A stretch of DNA of 64,000 nucleotides from Desulfobacterales bacterium (GTDB lineage: Bacteria > Desulfobacterota > Desulfobacteria > Desulfobacterales > JAHDSC01). Shown piece after piece: positions 1 through 8,895 of the stretch (within the stretch, counting starts at the first letter, position 1; each line of letters starts with the position of its first letter). The stretch lies in contig JAFGES010000128.1 in the NCBI GenBank assembly GCA_016931455.1, forward strand, positions 40,216-104,215, given 5' to 3'. Made by a program: the position numbers and the translations under genes. The notes beneath the pieces are model-generated. The model saw only the letters and a program-made list of their open reading frames with translations, ran no database searches and had not been told where the DNA came from.

Positions 1-155
1 GCTTCGATAAACAATATATTCGTGACTACCTAATTTCCATAAAATGGAATAAAAAACCACCGGCACCTTCCCTGCCGGAAGAAGTCATCAAAAATACAAA
101 AGAAAAATATATTAAAGCATTAAAATTAATTACTGCAAAAAGCCATGCATTTTAA
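1..155 (+). CDS. purC: Phosphoribosylaminoimidazole-succinocarboxamide synthase, C-terminal fragment
   Basis: Only the last 50 codons lie in the window (reading frame starts at base 3, stop TAA at 153-155). The translation carries the typical SAICAR synthetase tail: FDKQYIRDYL, then a W-N-K-K-P-P-A-P-x-L-P-E-E stretch, then a terminal helix. The enzyme joins aspartate to CAIR in purine synthesis in the cytoplasm. The gene is cut by the window edge, not broken. Its last 11 bases overlap the start of the ParB-like gene, so the two are probably cotranscribed and translationally coupled. Confidence 0.85.
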   Translation, partial: FDKQYIRDYLISIKWNKKPPAPSLPEEVIKNTKEKYIKALKLITAKSHAF

Positions 156-1098
156 ACTAAAAATCCTCCCATTGACCGGTATTGATTGCAGTAATGATAT
201 TTATCGAATAACAACTCGGACATGCATTGATGATCTTGTTGATTCTATTAAAAACGTGGGACTGATAAACCCTCCACTTTTAAGAAAAGACAAAGCCGGA
301 TACATCATCGTATCCGGCTTTCGGCGTTTAGCGGCCTGCAGTTGTTTGGAGTGGTCAACTATTGAGGCAAGAATTATAGTCCCTGAAAAAACCGAACTTG
401 ACTATGTAAAATATGCGATTACCGATAACGCCCTGCAAAGACCACTCAACTTGATCGAACAGTCTCGAGCGCTTAAAATGCTTTCCAGCTTTTTTTCAGA
501 TGACGAAGGTCTCGTTGAGGTGTCAAATATTCTCGGCTTACCCGGCAATCCAACCATCATAAAAAAAACCGAGAGTATTTGTCATCTCCCTTGGCCAATC
601 CAGCAGGGAATACTTTCAAATATGATTTCTTTTTCTATGGCGCTTGAATTAGGCAAATTTGCAAGGGAAACCGGGATAAGCTTAGCAAAGTTATTTTGTG
701 ATTACAAATTAAGCTTAAACAAGCAAATGGAAGTCATCACGCTGATCAAAGAAATTAGTGCCCGTGAGCAAATCTCACCCCAGGAAATAATGCAGTCAGA
801 TCACTTTCAAGATATTATGAATGATAGCGATCTCGATAGGGTTCAAAAGGCTGAAAAAATAAAGTTTTATTTAAATCAACGGCGTTTTCCTGAAATAACA
901 AAAGCAAAACAAAAATTACATAAAAATTTAAAAAATCTTAAGCTTGGGAGCGGCATAAAATTGATTTCTCCCAAAAATTTTGAAGATACAACCTATACAT
1001 TACAGCTATCTTTCAAAGATTTCGATGAATTAAAGGATCGCCGCACTAAACTTGATAATATTATCAAAAATCCCAACCTTAAAACGATAATGAATTGA
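145..1098 (+). CDS. ParB/Spo0J N-terminal-domain protein (orphan)
   Basis: A 317-residue protein. Residues about 8-95 match the ParB-like nuclease/CTPase domain: an I-x-P-L start, then V-D-S-I-K-N-V-G-L-I-N-P-P-L, and then the GFRRLAA motif that corresponds to the conserved G-x-R-R-x-x-A of ParB. A helical region follows (about 100-230) that may be the KorB-like DNA-binding part. No parA partner is nearby and the protein overlaps purC by 11 bases, so a plasmid partition role is unlikely. It may be a locus-specific DNA-binding regulator. The C-terminus (about 235-317) is lysine-rich and not recognised. Family membership is clear; function is not. Confidence 0.75.
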   Translation: MHFKLKILPLTGIDCSNDIYRITTRTCIDDLVDSIKNVGLINPPLLRKDKAGYIIVSGFRRLAACSCLEWSTIEARIIVPEKTELDYVKYAITDNALQRPLNLIEQSRALKMLSSFFSDDEGLVEVSNILGLPGNPTIIKKTESICHLPWPIQQGILSNMISFSMALELGKFARETGISLAKLFCDYKLSLNKQMEVITLIKEISAREQISPQEIMQSDHFQDIMNDSDLDRVQKAEKIKFYLNQRRFPEITKAKQKLHKNLKNLKLGSGIKLISPKNFEDTTYTLQLSFKDFDELKDRRTKLDNIIKNPNLKTIMN

Positions 1099-1272
1099 TT
1101 CTTTTCTTTAGCTTCCGATTTAATCCACCTAGTCCATTTTTGCTTTCCCTCTCTTGATTTCTACTACTCAATTAATCTTTTTTTTTATAAAATAAAAAAA
1201 TAATAGTTTATTTATCTATTTAAAGTTATAAATATTTTTTAATTTGATTAACATAATATGAAGATTTTTTAC

Positions 1273-1300
1273 TTGACAAATAATTAACATCAAATATAAT
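1273..1300 (+). promoter_or_regulatory. Sigma-70-type promoter for the TetR gene
   Basis: TTGACA at 1273-1278 and TATAAT at 1295-1300 are both perfect consensus hexamers, separated by 16 bases, in a very AT-rich leader. The -10 box lies 30 bases upstream of the ATG at 1331. The TetR gene may autoregulate here, but I could not define a clean operator palindrome. Confidence 0.7.
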
Positions 1301-1330
1301 TATGTATAACTAATAAATAGGATTCATTGT

Positions 1331-1960
1331 ATGGGGATACAAGAAAGGAAAGAAAGAGAAAAAGAAAGAAGACGACATCAAATAATGGTTGCAGCAAAAA
1401 GGGTATTTTCCGGAAAAGGTTTTAACAAGACAACCATAGAAGATATCGCCCGCGAGGCGGAACTAAGCCCTGGAACACTCTACCTATATTTCAAAAACAA
1501 AGACGATCTCTATGCTTCTCTTTCACTCAGCATCCTCCAATATCTTCTAATAAGATTGGAACATATTAAAAGTGAAAAAAAATTAAACCCCGAACAAAAA
1601 CTGCAGGCATTGAAGGAAGCCATGTATGGTGTGTATGAGTTTGATCCTTTAATACTTATCAATATGTTCCATCTTCAATCAAGCGAAACCCTTAAAAATT
1701 TATCTCCGCAACTGCTCTCCGAGATTAAAAACTTATCTCAAAAATGTCTTGAAGGCATAGCAAATATATTTGAATATGGAATAAAGCATAAAGCTTTTAT
1801 CAATAAAAATTCGCTCGCTCTTGCAAATATCATTTGGGCCTTATTTTCAGGCATTGTTCTGTGGATTGAAAGCAAAAGGATTATACATAATGAAAACAAT
1901 GATCTAAAACAAGCCCTAGAAACTGCATTTGAAATATTTTTCAAAGGCATACAAAAATAA
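1331..1960 (+). CDS. TetR/AcrR family transcriptional regulator
   Basis: A 209-residue protein. The N-terminal TetR DNA-binding domain (about 12-58) is clear: R-R-H-Q-I-M-V-A-A-K-R-V-F, F-N-K-T-T-I-E-D-I-A-R-E-A, then S-P-G-T-L-Y-L-Y-F-K-N-K-D-D-L, the usual helix-turn-helix signature. The rest is an all-helical ligand and dimer domain of unknown ligand. It stands 132 bases upstream of the acetyl-CoA synthetase gene on the same strand and has its own consensus promoter. Control of acs is a reasonable guess from position only. The SD sequence is weak (AGGA about 10 bases upstream). Confidence 0.85.
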   Translation: MGIQERKEREKERRRHQIMVAAKRVFSGKGFNKTTIEDIAREAELSPGTLYLYFKNKDDLYASLSLSILQYLLIRLEHIKSEKKLNPEQKLQALKEAMYGVYEFDPLILINMFHLQSSETLKNLSPQLLSEIKNLSQKCLEGIANIFEYGIKHKAFINKNSLALANIIWALFSGIVLWIESKRIIHNENNDLKQALETAFEIFFKGIQK

Positions 1961-2092
1961 AACAACCGCTCTCTTTATTTTCAAGCCTCTCCTATAATTT
2001 TCAATAATTCTATATTTTCTTGCAGAGATAGTTCAGCTTTGATATTTAGTACGTTAGTATAACCATACCTAAAACCTGAAGGAGGAGAGTCC

Positions 2093-4126
2093 ATGCCGAA
2101 AAATGAAGTTGTTGAAACATCTGAAGCGCAGATTGCCGTTCACTGGCAAGAGGAAAAATATTATTATCCTTCCTCAAAATTTATTGCACAAGCCAACCTG
2201 ACGAACGAGGATGTTTATAAACGTTTCAGTCTGGATAACTTCCCTGAATGTTTCAAGGAATATGCAGATCTGATAGATTGGTATGAATACTGGCATACAA
2301 CACTTGATACAAGTGACGCCCCTTGTTGGAAGTGGTTTGTTGGAGGAAAAATCAACGCATCTTATAATTGCATTGATCGACATCTTAAAAACAATAAAAA
2401 TAAGACCGCCATACATTTTGTTCCTGAACTTGAAAATGAAAAAATCGAGCACATCACCTATCAAGAACTTTATGTGAAAGTCAACGAATTCGCCGCTCTT
2501 CTGCAAAGTTTTGCCGGCTTAAAAACCGGAGACAGAGTAACGATTCACATGCCGATGGTACCTGAGCTCCCCATAGCCATGTTGGCTTGTGCCAGACTCG
2601 GTCTGATTCATTCCGTAGTATTCGGAGGATTCAGCGGAAAAGCCTGTGCCGATAGAATCGTAGACTCAGGCAGCAAGGTTCTGATTACAATGGACGCATA
2701 TTATCGCAATGGTGTACTGCTTGATCATAAGGAAAAAGCGAATATCGCTGTTGATCAAGTCGAAAAGGAGGGCCAGGGTATTGATAAAGTTCTTATATGG
2801 CAGCGGTATCCGGATAAATATTCAAGCCGAACATCGATAATTGAGGGTCGTGATTTTATTGTCAACAATATACTTAAGGATTATCGCGGGAAGAAAATTG
2901 ATCCCGTCAAAATATCGGCGGAAGCGCCTCTCTTTCTTATGTATACCAGTGGTACGACCGGTAAACCGAAAGGATGTCAACACAGCACGGGAGGTTATCT
3001 GGCATACGTGGCCGGCACTTCAAAATATATTCAAGATATTCATCCGGAGGATGTTTACTGGTGCATGGCGGATATTGGATGGATTACAGGTCATTCGTAT
3101 ATTGTATATGGCCCCTTATCCCTGTGTGCATCGATTGTTCTTTATGAAGGTATACCGACTTACCCGGATGCCGGGCGTCCATGGCGGATCGCGGAAGAAC
3201 TTGATGTCAATATATTTCATACCGCCCCTACAGCCATTAGAGGCCTCAGAAAAATCGGTCCCGAGGAACCCCTAAAATATAATTATCATTTCAAGCACAT
3301 GACCACTGTTGGAGAACCCATCGAACCCGAAGTTTGGAAATGGTATTATGAAGTTGTCGGCAAGAGTGAAGCTGTCATTGCCGATACCTGGTGGCAGACG
3401 GAAACCGGTGGTTTCTTATGTGCAACGGTACCGGCATTAAACCCGATGAAACCGGGCAGTACCGGCCCGGGCGTACCGGGTATCCACCCCATCATCTATG
3501 ATGATCACGGCAAAGAAATTGTCGCCGGTGAGGGCAGGGCAGGCAACATCTGCATAAAAAACCCTTGGCCCGGCTCATTCCAGACCATCTGGGGAGATCG
3601 CGATCGTTATGTCGGCACCTATTATGCAAGGTATTGTAAAAATCAAAACAGCAAGGATTGGCGAGATTGGCCCTACCTGACCGGAGATGCCGCGATGGAA
3701 GCTGAGGATGGATACTTTCGCATTTTAGGCCGAATCGATGATGTTATCAATGTTTCCGGTCACCGGCTAGGAACCAAGGAGATAGAATCTGCGGCTCTTA
3801 TTGTACCTGAAGTAGCGGAAGCGGCGGTCGTCCCGGTAGCGGATGATTTAAAAGGAACCGTACCCGATTTATATATTGCATTAAAACCGGGAAATCCACC
3901 CAGCGAAGAAATTTCTTCAAGGATTTCTGAGGCAATCACCGAATCAATCGGAAAAATTGCAAAACCCAGAAAAGTATGGATTGTATCTGATATGCCTAAA
4001 ACCCGTTCGGGGAAAATTATGCGCAGGGTACTTGCAGCGCTCTCCAATAAAAAAGAAGTAGGGGATACAACGACACTAGCGAATCCTGATGTTGTTGACG
4101 AAATTCAAAAAATGACTTCGATTTAA
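2093..4126 (+). CDS. acs: Acetyl-CoA synthetase (AMP-forming)
   Basis: A 677-residue protein of normal length for Acs. It makes acetyl-CoA from acetate, ATP and CoA through acetyl-AMP in the cytoplasm. Visible signatures are the N-terminal ACAS extension (residues about 35-90), the P-loop-like YTSGTTGKPKG (about 285-295), the acetate-pocket motif with T-W-W-Q-T-E-T-G-G (about 434-442), Y-L-T-G-D, and the C-terminal K-T-R-S-G-K-I-M-R-R-V-L around residue 640, whose lysine is the usual regulatory acylation site. A strong SD (GGAGGAG, 2081-2087) fixes the start. The downstream radical SAM gene begins 13 bases after the stop, so they are probably cotranscribed. Confidence 0.93.
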   Translation: MPKNEVVETSEAQIAVHWQEEKYYYPSSKFIAQANLTNEDVYKRFSLDNFPECFKEYADLIDWYEYWHTTLDTSDAPCWKWFVGGKINASYNCIDRHLKNNKNKTAIHFVPELENEKIEHITYQELYVKVNEFAALLQSFAGLKTGDRVTIHMPMVPELPIAMLACARLGLIHSVVFGGFSGKACADRIVDSGSKVLITMDAYYRNGVLLDHKEKANIAVDQVEKEGQGIDKVLIWQRYPDKYSSRTSIIEGRDFIVNNILKDYRGKKIDPVKISAEAPLFLMYTSGTTGKPKGCQHSTGGYLAYVAGTSKYIQDIHPEDVYWCMADIGWITGHSYIVYGPLSLCASIVLYEGIPTYPDAGRPWRIAEELDVNIFHTAPTAIRGLRKIGPEEPLKYNYHFKHMTTVGEPIEPEVWKWYYEVVGKSEAVIADTWWQTETGGFLCATVPALNPMKPGSTGPGVPGIHPIIYDDHGKEIVAGEGRAGNICIKNPWPGSFQTIWGDRDRYVGTYYARYCKNQNSKDWRDWPYLTGDAAMEAEDGYFRILGRIDDVINVSGHRLGTKEIESAALIVPEVAEAAVVPVADDLKGTVPDLYIALKPGNPPSEEISSRISEAITESIGKIAKPRKVWIVSDMPKTRSGKIMRRVLAALSNKKEVGDTTTLANPDVVDEIQKMTSI

Positions 4127-4139
4127 AGGTAACTTACAG

Positions 4140-5264
4140 ATGAAAAATGGACATTCATACGTTCCGATTTCAAAAATTTATATCGATTCGCATATCGCTG
4201 ATTATCAAGAGACTATTGCCATTCAATCGCGTCTGAATGTACCTGCCTCAACCATTCATAATATTCGCGAAGTGCTTGACTTGGTTTTGCACTCCGAAGA
4301 TCCGATTCAAAAAGGGAAAGAGATCCTTTTTATAACGCGAAATAAGGGTAATTTTATCAAAAAATGTCCCGGCACTCGCCATTATACATGCTGTGGATAT
4401 AGGATTTTGCACATTGGAACATTTTGTACGATGGATTGTACCTATTGTATTCTCCAGTCATATTTTCATCCGCCGGTGCTGCAGTATTTCGTCAACCATC
4501 GTGAACTTTTAACAGAACTTGATCAAATATTTACCCAAAAGAAAGTATACAGAATCGGTACAGGCGAATTTACCGACAGTCTGATCTGGGAATTGTGGAC
4601 AAATCTATCTAACTTACTTGTTCCGAAGTTTGCCGAGCAATATCATTGCGTGCTCGAGTTAAAAACAAAAACAACAAACATTGAATCATTAAAACCACTT
4701 CATCATAATCATAAAACAATCGTTGCCTGGTCACTCAATACTCCTCAAATAATTGATGAAGAGGAACACCAAACGATGTCACTTGCCGCCAGACTTAACG
4801 CTGCCGCACAATGTGAGTCATGGGGATACCCGCTTGCCTTTCATTTTGATCCCATAATTATCTATGATGGCTGCGAAGAAGATTACAGGCAAGTTATCGA
4901 ACAAGTTTTTTCCCATGTTTCTCCTGAAAATATCGTATGGATAAGCCTCGGCACCTTTCGCTTCATGCCTGATTTAAAGTCTATTATTCAACGGCGTTTT
5001 CCGAACTCAAAAATAATTTATGGAGAATTCATTTCCGGACTTGACGGCAAGATGAGATATTTCAAACCCTTACGGATCAATCTGTATCGCAAGATAGTTT
5101 CTTGGATCAAGGAAATTGCGCCTAATGTTCTCGTCTATTTTTGTATGGAAGATGACGAAGTGTGGCAAAAGTCGTTAGGATTTCTTCCATCTGAGCGCGG
5201 AGGCCTATCTCGTATGTTGGATGAAAGTGCCGTCCGGCATTGTGGACTGAATCTTGAATCGTAA
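4140..5264 (+). CDS. Radical SAM protein of the spore photoproduct lyase-like family
   Basis: A 374-residue protein. A C-x3-C-x2-C cluster motif (C96, C100, C103 in FCTMDCTYC) binds the radical-SAM [4Fe-4S] cluster. The surrounding F-C-T-M-D-C-T-Y-C-I-L-Q and the fold order resemble spore photoproduct lyase (SplB), which repairs a UV thymine dimer in DNA. An upstream CPGTRHYTCCGY segment (about 76-87) adds cysteines typical of SPL-like proteins from non-sporeformers. The true substrate in such bacteria is not established. It lies 13 bases after acs and its end overlaps the nuclease gene by 11 bases. Repair of DNA or a radical modification role are both possible. Confidence 0.7.
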   Translation: MKNGHSYVPISKIYIDSHIADYQETIAIQSRLNVPASTIHNIREVLDLVLHSEDPIQKGKEILFITRNKGNFIKKCPGTRHYTCCGYRILHIGTFCTMDCTYCILQSYFHPPVLQYFVNHRELLTELDQIFTQKKVYRIGTGEFTDSLIWELWTNLSNLLVPKFAEQYHCVLELKTKTTNIESLKPLHHNHKTIVAWSLNTPQIIDEEEHQTMSLAARLNAAAQCESWGYPLAFHFDPIIIYDGCEEDYRQVIEQVFSHVSPENIVWISLGTFRFMPDLKSIIQRRFPNSKIIYGEFISGLDGKMRYFKPLRINLYRKIVSWIKEIAPNVLVYFCMEDDEVWQKSLGFLPSERGGLSRMLDESAVRHCGLNLES

Positions 5265-5907
5265 TATTTTTTTCTTCTTATTTATCATCGTTTTTATTTT
5301 TCTTTATAATAAAAGTTTATGTGCTGAGAACTGGTTTAATGTAAAATCAGTTATTGATGGCGATACGATTATTTTATCAGATGGCCGCCATATTCGATAC
5401 ATTGGAATCAATGCACCGGAAGTCGAACATAATGAGCAAAAAGCTCAGCCCTACGGAGAAGCTGCAAAGCAGTTTAATAAAAATATGGTCTTTTCAGAAA
5501 AAGTCCACTTGGAATTTGATAAGGACCGGTTTGATCAATACGGAAGATTGCTTGCTTATATATTTTTGAAAGATGGTTCTTTGATTAACGCAAAGATTAT
5601 CGCGCAGGGATATGCTTACTTTTTAGGCCGTAGCCCAAATAAAAAATACGACTCCCTTTTATTGCAGTGTCAACGCAGGGCAATGTCCGGCCATAAAGGC
5701 ATCTGGAGCCGTTGGAGGGAAAAAAAAGACCGCTATTTAGGAAATCAACATTCAAAACGATTCCATCTGATAAAGTGCTCATATGGTAGACAAACCAGCA
5801 AAAAAAGCAGAATCTTTTTTTCGAGTAAATGGGATGCGTTTTGGGAAGGATACGCTCCTTGCAAAAAATGTCTTCCGGAGTACTTTATTCCACAGAGTGT
5901 GGAGTGA
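5254..5907 (+). CDS. Secreted thermonuclease-family (SNase) protein with C-terminal Cys motif
   Basis: A 217-residue protein. The start is TTG (5254); a stop codon in frame two codons upstream excludes earlier starts. Residues about 4-23 form a hydrophobic signal or anchor helix. The staphylococcal-nuclease OB-fold follows: V-I-D-G-D-T, then R-Y-I-G-I-N-A-P-E (the catalytic Arg and Glu region), then D-R-F-D-Q-Y-G-R-L-L-A-Y. The C-terminal tail (about 165-212) has HLIKC and CKKCLP elements like the Ada-type metal-binding module seen in some SNase proteins. It likely degrades nucleic acid outside the cytoplasm. It overlaps the preceding gene by 11 bases, so translational coupling would help its poor start codon. 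Confidence 0.8.
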   Translation: MNRNIFFFLFIIVFIFLYNKSLCAENWFNVKSVIDGDTIILSDGRHIRYIGINAPEVEHNEQKAQPYGEAAKQFNKNMVFSEKVHLEFDKDRFDQYGRLLAYIFLKDGSLINAKIIAQGYAYFLGRSPNKKYDSLLLQCQRRAMSGHKGIWSRWREKKDRYLGNQHSKRFHLIKCSYGRQTSKKSRIFFSSKWDAFWEGYAPCKKCLPEYFIPQSVE

Positions 5908-5936
5908 AAGTGAACAGTAAAAATGATTGAAGGGGA

Positions 5937-5975
5937 AATGCTATGAACAATATAGTTCATAGCATTCCTTTTTTT
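5937..5975 (+). terminator. Rho-independent terminator after the nuclease gene
   Basis: A perfect 12-bp stem (AATGCTATGAAC, loop AATATA, GTTCATAGCATT) is followed by CC and seven T. It lies in the converging gap between the nuclease (plus) and EF-G-2 (minus) genes and may act in both directions, though the minus side lacks a T run. Confidence 0.8.
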
Positions 5976-5981
5976 ATATTC

Positions 5982-8054
5982 TTATTCTTTATTCTTATTT
6001 ATATCTTCAATAATCTTCTGTGATATCTGAGCCGGGACCTCATCATAGTGAGAAAACTCCATCGTAAACATTCCCCGGCCGCCTGTCATCGAATTGAGAT
6101 CAGGTGCATAAGTTAAGAATTCAGACATCGGCACGTAAGCATTGATGACTTGATTCTTACCCTTGCTATCCATACCCAATACTCTGCCGCGACGGCTGTT
6201 CAAATCACCCATGATATCTCCCATAAATTCATCCGGAGCGACAATCGCAACCTTCATGATAGGCTCCAGCAGAACCGGATTTGCATCTGCAACAGCTTTT
6301 TTAAAGGCAAGAGAACCTGCAACCTTAAACGCCATTTCAGAAGAATCAACCGCATGAAAAGATCCGTCATCAAGTGTCGCTCTAAAATCAATGCAAGGGA
6401 AGCCCGATAGGACTCCTTTCTGAGAAGCTTCGATAATGCCTTTTTCAACTGCCGGTATATATTGTCTCGGAATGGAACCGCCGACGATTGCGTCAACAAA
6501 TTCAAAGCCTTTTCCTCTAGGCAATGGTTCTAGTTGGACCCAGCAATCACCATACTGTCCGTGGCCTCCGGACTGTTTCTTGTGTTTTCCTTGGACTCTG
6601 ACTTTCTTCTTGATAGTCTCTTTATAAGGTACCTTCGGGGTATTTAATTGAACTTCGACATTAAACTTTCTTTTGAGCTTCTCGATCGTGGCTTCTATAT
6701 GAACTTGTCCCATTCCGGATAAAAGAATCTCTTTTGTTTCCGAATTTCGTGCAATTTTCAGCGCAATATCCTCTTCGAGAAGTTTTGTAAGAGAGCTGTA
6801 GACCTTGTCTTCATCACCTTTTGTTTTGGCTGAAACGGCAAAAGAAATAAGGGTGGGAAGGGGCTCGGCACATATATATTTGATTTTGTTGCCGTCATCG
6901 CAAAGGGTATCACCGGTAGTAGTTTCCTTTAATTTCGCTACAGCAACGATTGAACCGGGTCCTGCATCTGTCACCGGTTTTTGTTCTTTACCGGCAATCC
7001 TCAGAAGCTGAGTAAAGCGTTCCTTTGAGCCTTTATTTACATTAAAAAAAGTTCCATCCGATCCTAGAGTGCCTGAAACGACTCTGAAAATAGAAAGACG
7101 ACCGGCATATGGATCTGCAACGGTTTTAAAAACAAAAGCGGAAAAAGGGGCATTCGGATCAGGATTTCGTTCGATTTCGGCTTCATCATCAGGATCAATA
7201 CCCTTCTTAGCTCCCCGATCCATTGGTGACGGCATGATGTTTATGATTGAATCCATCAAAAAGTCCACACCGATATTTTTTGTGACGGCTCCGCAAATAA
7301 CAGGCACAAAAATTCTTGAAAGTGTTCCTTTTTTTAAAGCTGCGTTGATTTCGCTGTCGGAAAGAGTTTCTCCCTCTAAATACCGTTCCAGAAGTTGGTC
7401 GTCGGCCTCAGCAATATTTTCAACCAGGTTTTCCCTTTCACTTTCAGCCGTTTCAGCCATATCTGAAGGAATATCACCTTCCGTATATTTACCTTCCGTA
7501 TCGTAGGTATAAGCTCGCATACTAATAAGATCAATCACGCCTTTAAAATTTTCTTCAGATCCGATCGGAAGCTGCAGGATAATTGGTTTGGGTTCAAAAC
7601 AATCGGTTGCATCCTTAAATGTTCGAAAAAAATCCGCTCGTTCTCGATCCAATTTATTGATGAAAATAATACACGGCAAGTCGAATTCTTTCGCAAAATC
7701 CCATGCTTGTTCCGTCTGAACTTTCACTCCGTCTACACCATCGATCAGCAAAATAACACCATCGGCAGCCTGCATACAACTTTTTGTGTCGGAAAAGAAA
7801 TTTTGATCGCCGGGCGTATCAATTAGGTTTACGGTATGTTTTTCCCAGCTGTATTGATGGAATCCACTGCTTAAACTTGCGCGCCGCTTAAGTTCTTCCG
7901 GTTCAAAATCCATCGCCGTATTACCGTCTTCAACCCGTCCCAGCCGATTGATAGCACCAGCATTGAAAAGCATGGCTTCGGCCAGTGAAGTTTTTCCCGC
8001 ACCTCCATGGGCAACTAGAGCAATGTTTCTTAATTTTTGGACCATTTCAATCAT
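5982..8054 (-). CDS. fusA2: Elongation factor G-2-like translational GTPase
   Basis: A 690-residue protein with EF-G domains I-V. It is not the main EF-G. G1 reads AHGGAGKT (15-22) instead of AHIDAGKT. The switch I region reads KRRASLSSG instead of the R-G-I-T-I motif. G3 reads DTPGD (79-83), so the usual catalytic His of D-T-P-G-H is Asp83. NKLD (G4) is intact. These differences match the EF-G-2 (FusA2) paralogue group, for which a ribosome-dependent GTPase has been described in Thermus; its cellular role is not settled. Domains III-V are complete. It lies 97 bases beyond tlyA on the same strand. Confidence 0.85.
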   Translation of the reverse strand: MIEMVQKLRNIALVAHGGAGKTSLAEAMLFNAGAINRLGRVEDGNTAMDFEPEELKRRASLSSGFHQYSWEKHTVNLIDTPGDQNFFSDTKSCMQAADGVILLIDGVDGVKVQTEQAWDFAKEFDLPCIIFINKLDRERADFFRTFKDATDCFEPKPIILQLPIGSEENFKGVIDLISMRAYTYDTEGKYTEGDIPSDMAETAESERENLVENIAEADDQLLERYLEGETLSDSEINAALKKGTLSRIFVPVICGAVTKNIGVDFLMDSIINIMPSPMDRGAKKGIDPDDEAEIERNPDPNAPFSAFVFKTVADPYAGRLSIFRVVSGTLGSDGTFFNVNKGSKERFTQLLRIAGKEQKPVTDAGPGSIVAVAKLKETTTGDTLCDDGNKIKYICAEPLPTLISFAVSAKTKGDEDKVYSSLTKLLEEDIALKIARNSETKEILLSGMGQVHIEATIEKLKRKFNVEVQLNTPKVPYKETIKKKVRVQGKHKKQSGGHGQYGDCWVQLEPLPRGKGFEFVDAIVGGSIPRQYIPAVEKGIIEASQKGVLSGFPCIDFRATLDDGSFHAVDSSEMAFKVAGSLAFKKAVADANPVLLEPIMKVAIVAPDEFMGDIMGDLNSRRGRVLGMDSKGKNQVINAYVPMSEFLTYAPDLNSMTGGRGMFTMEFSHYDEVPAQISQKIIEDINKNKE

Positions 8055-8151
8055 CTAAGTTCCTCTCTATATTGGATTTTGAAAACCTAAAAAGGGATAG
8101 TTTATACCTTAAATTTAAAATTTTTATCTGCTTCATAAAAAAAAATCAAGC

Positions 8152-8895
8152 TCAAAATCCCGCTCTTAAAGAAATAATAAATTCCTTGTTACCTTTGGAT
8201 CCTAATATTGGGGATGGAATAACAGCCTCCGGCAACAAGCCTTTTTCAATAAAAAAATCTGATAGGTTTTCTATTACCAGAACATGTTGAGCCGAATCTC
8301 GAACCACCCCTTTTTTTCCGACCTTACCTTTTCCAACCTCAAACTGGGGTTTGATCAAAGCAAGAATTCTTGCATTTTTATTCATAAATTTTAAAACTGC
8401 AGGAACCACTATTTTTAAAGAAATAAACGAAACATCAATGGTAACGAGGTCAACAAGCTCGGAAATCGCTTCGGTAGACATATAGCGGATGTTAGTCCGT
8501 TCTATAACGATAACACGGGAATCCGTTCTCAGTTTCCATGCGAGTTGACCATAGCCGACATCAACAGCATAGACCTTTTTTACACCATGCTGCAGTAAAC
8601 AGTCTGTAAATCCGCCTGTAGAAGCCCCTACATCCATACAAATAAAATTTTCTATATTGATACCGGTGGCTTTCAGGGCCTTTTCGAGTTTAAGCCCCGC
8701 TCGGCTGACATAAGGGATCTCCCCGCCTCTAATCCCTATTATGTCATCAACTGATACCAGTGCCCCGGGTTTAGATATCGGTTGCTGATTAACCAAAACT
8801 TTACCCGCCATAATTAGAGCTTGAGCCTGCTGTCTACTTTTTGACAGGCCTTTACCCACAATCATCACGTCTAGTCTTTTTTTCTTTTCCGGCAT
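8152..8895 (-). CDS. tlyA: TlyA family rRNA 2'-O-methyltransferase / hemolysin-like protein
   Basis: A 247-residue protein. Residues about 7-70 form an S4 RNA-binding domain (R-L-D-V-M-I-V-G-K-G-L, then S-R-Q-Q-A-Q-A-L-I-M-A-G-K-V-L-V-N). An FtsJ-like Rossmann methyltransferase follows, with the SAM motif DVGASTGGFTDCLL at about residue 88-101. TlyA proteins 2'-O-methylate rRNA in actinobacteria; the delta-proteobacterial target is not known. The start lies inside the 3' end of dxs (25-base overlap), which is the common xse-ispA-dxs-tlyA order. Confidence 0.88.
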   Translation of the reverse strand: MPEKKKRLDVMIVGKGLSKSRQQAQALIMAGKVLVNQQPISKPGALVSVDDIIGIRGGEIPYVSRAGLKLEKALKATGINIENFICMDVGASTGGFTDCLLQHGVKKVYAVDVGYGQLAWKLRTDSRVIVIERTNIRYMSTEAISELVDLVTIDVSFISLKIVVPAVLKFMNKNARILALIKPQFEVGKGKVGKKGVVRDSAQHVLVIENLSDFFIEKGLLPEAVIPSPILGSKGNKEFIISLRAGF

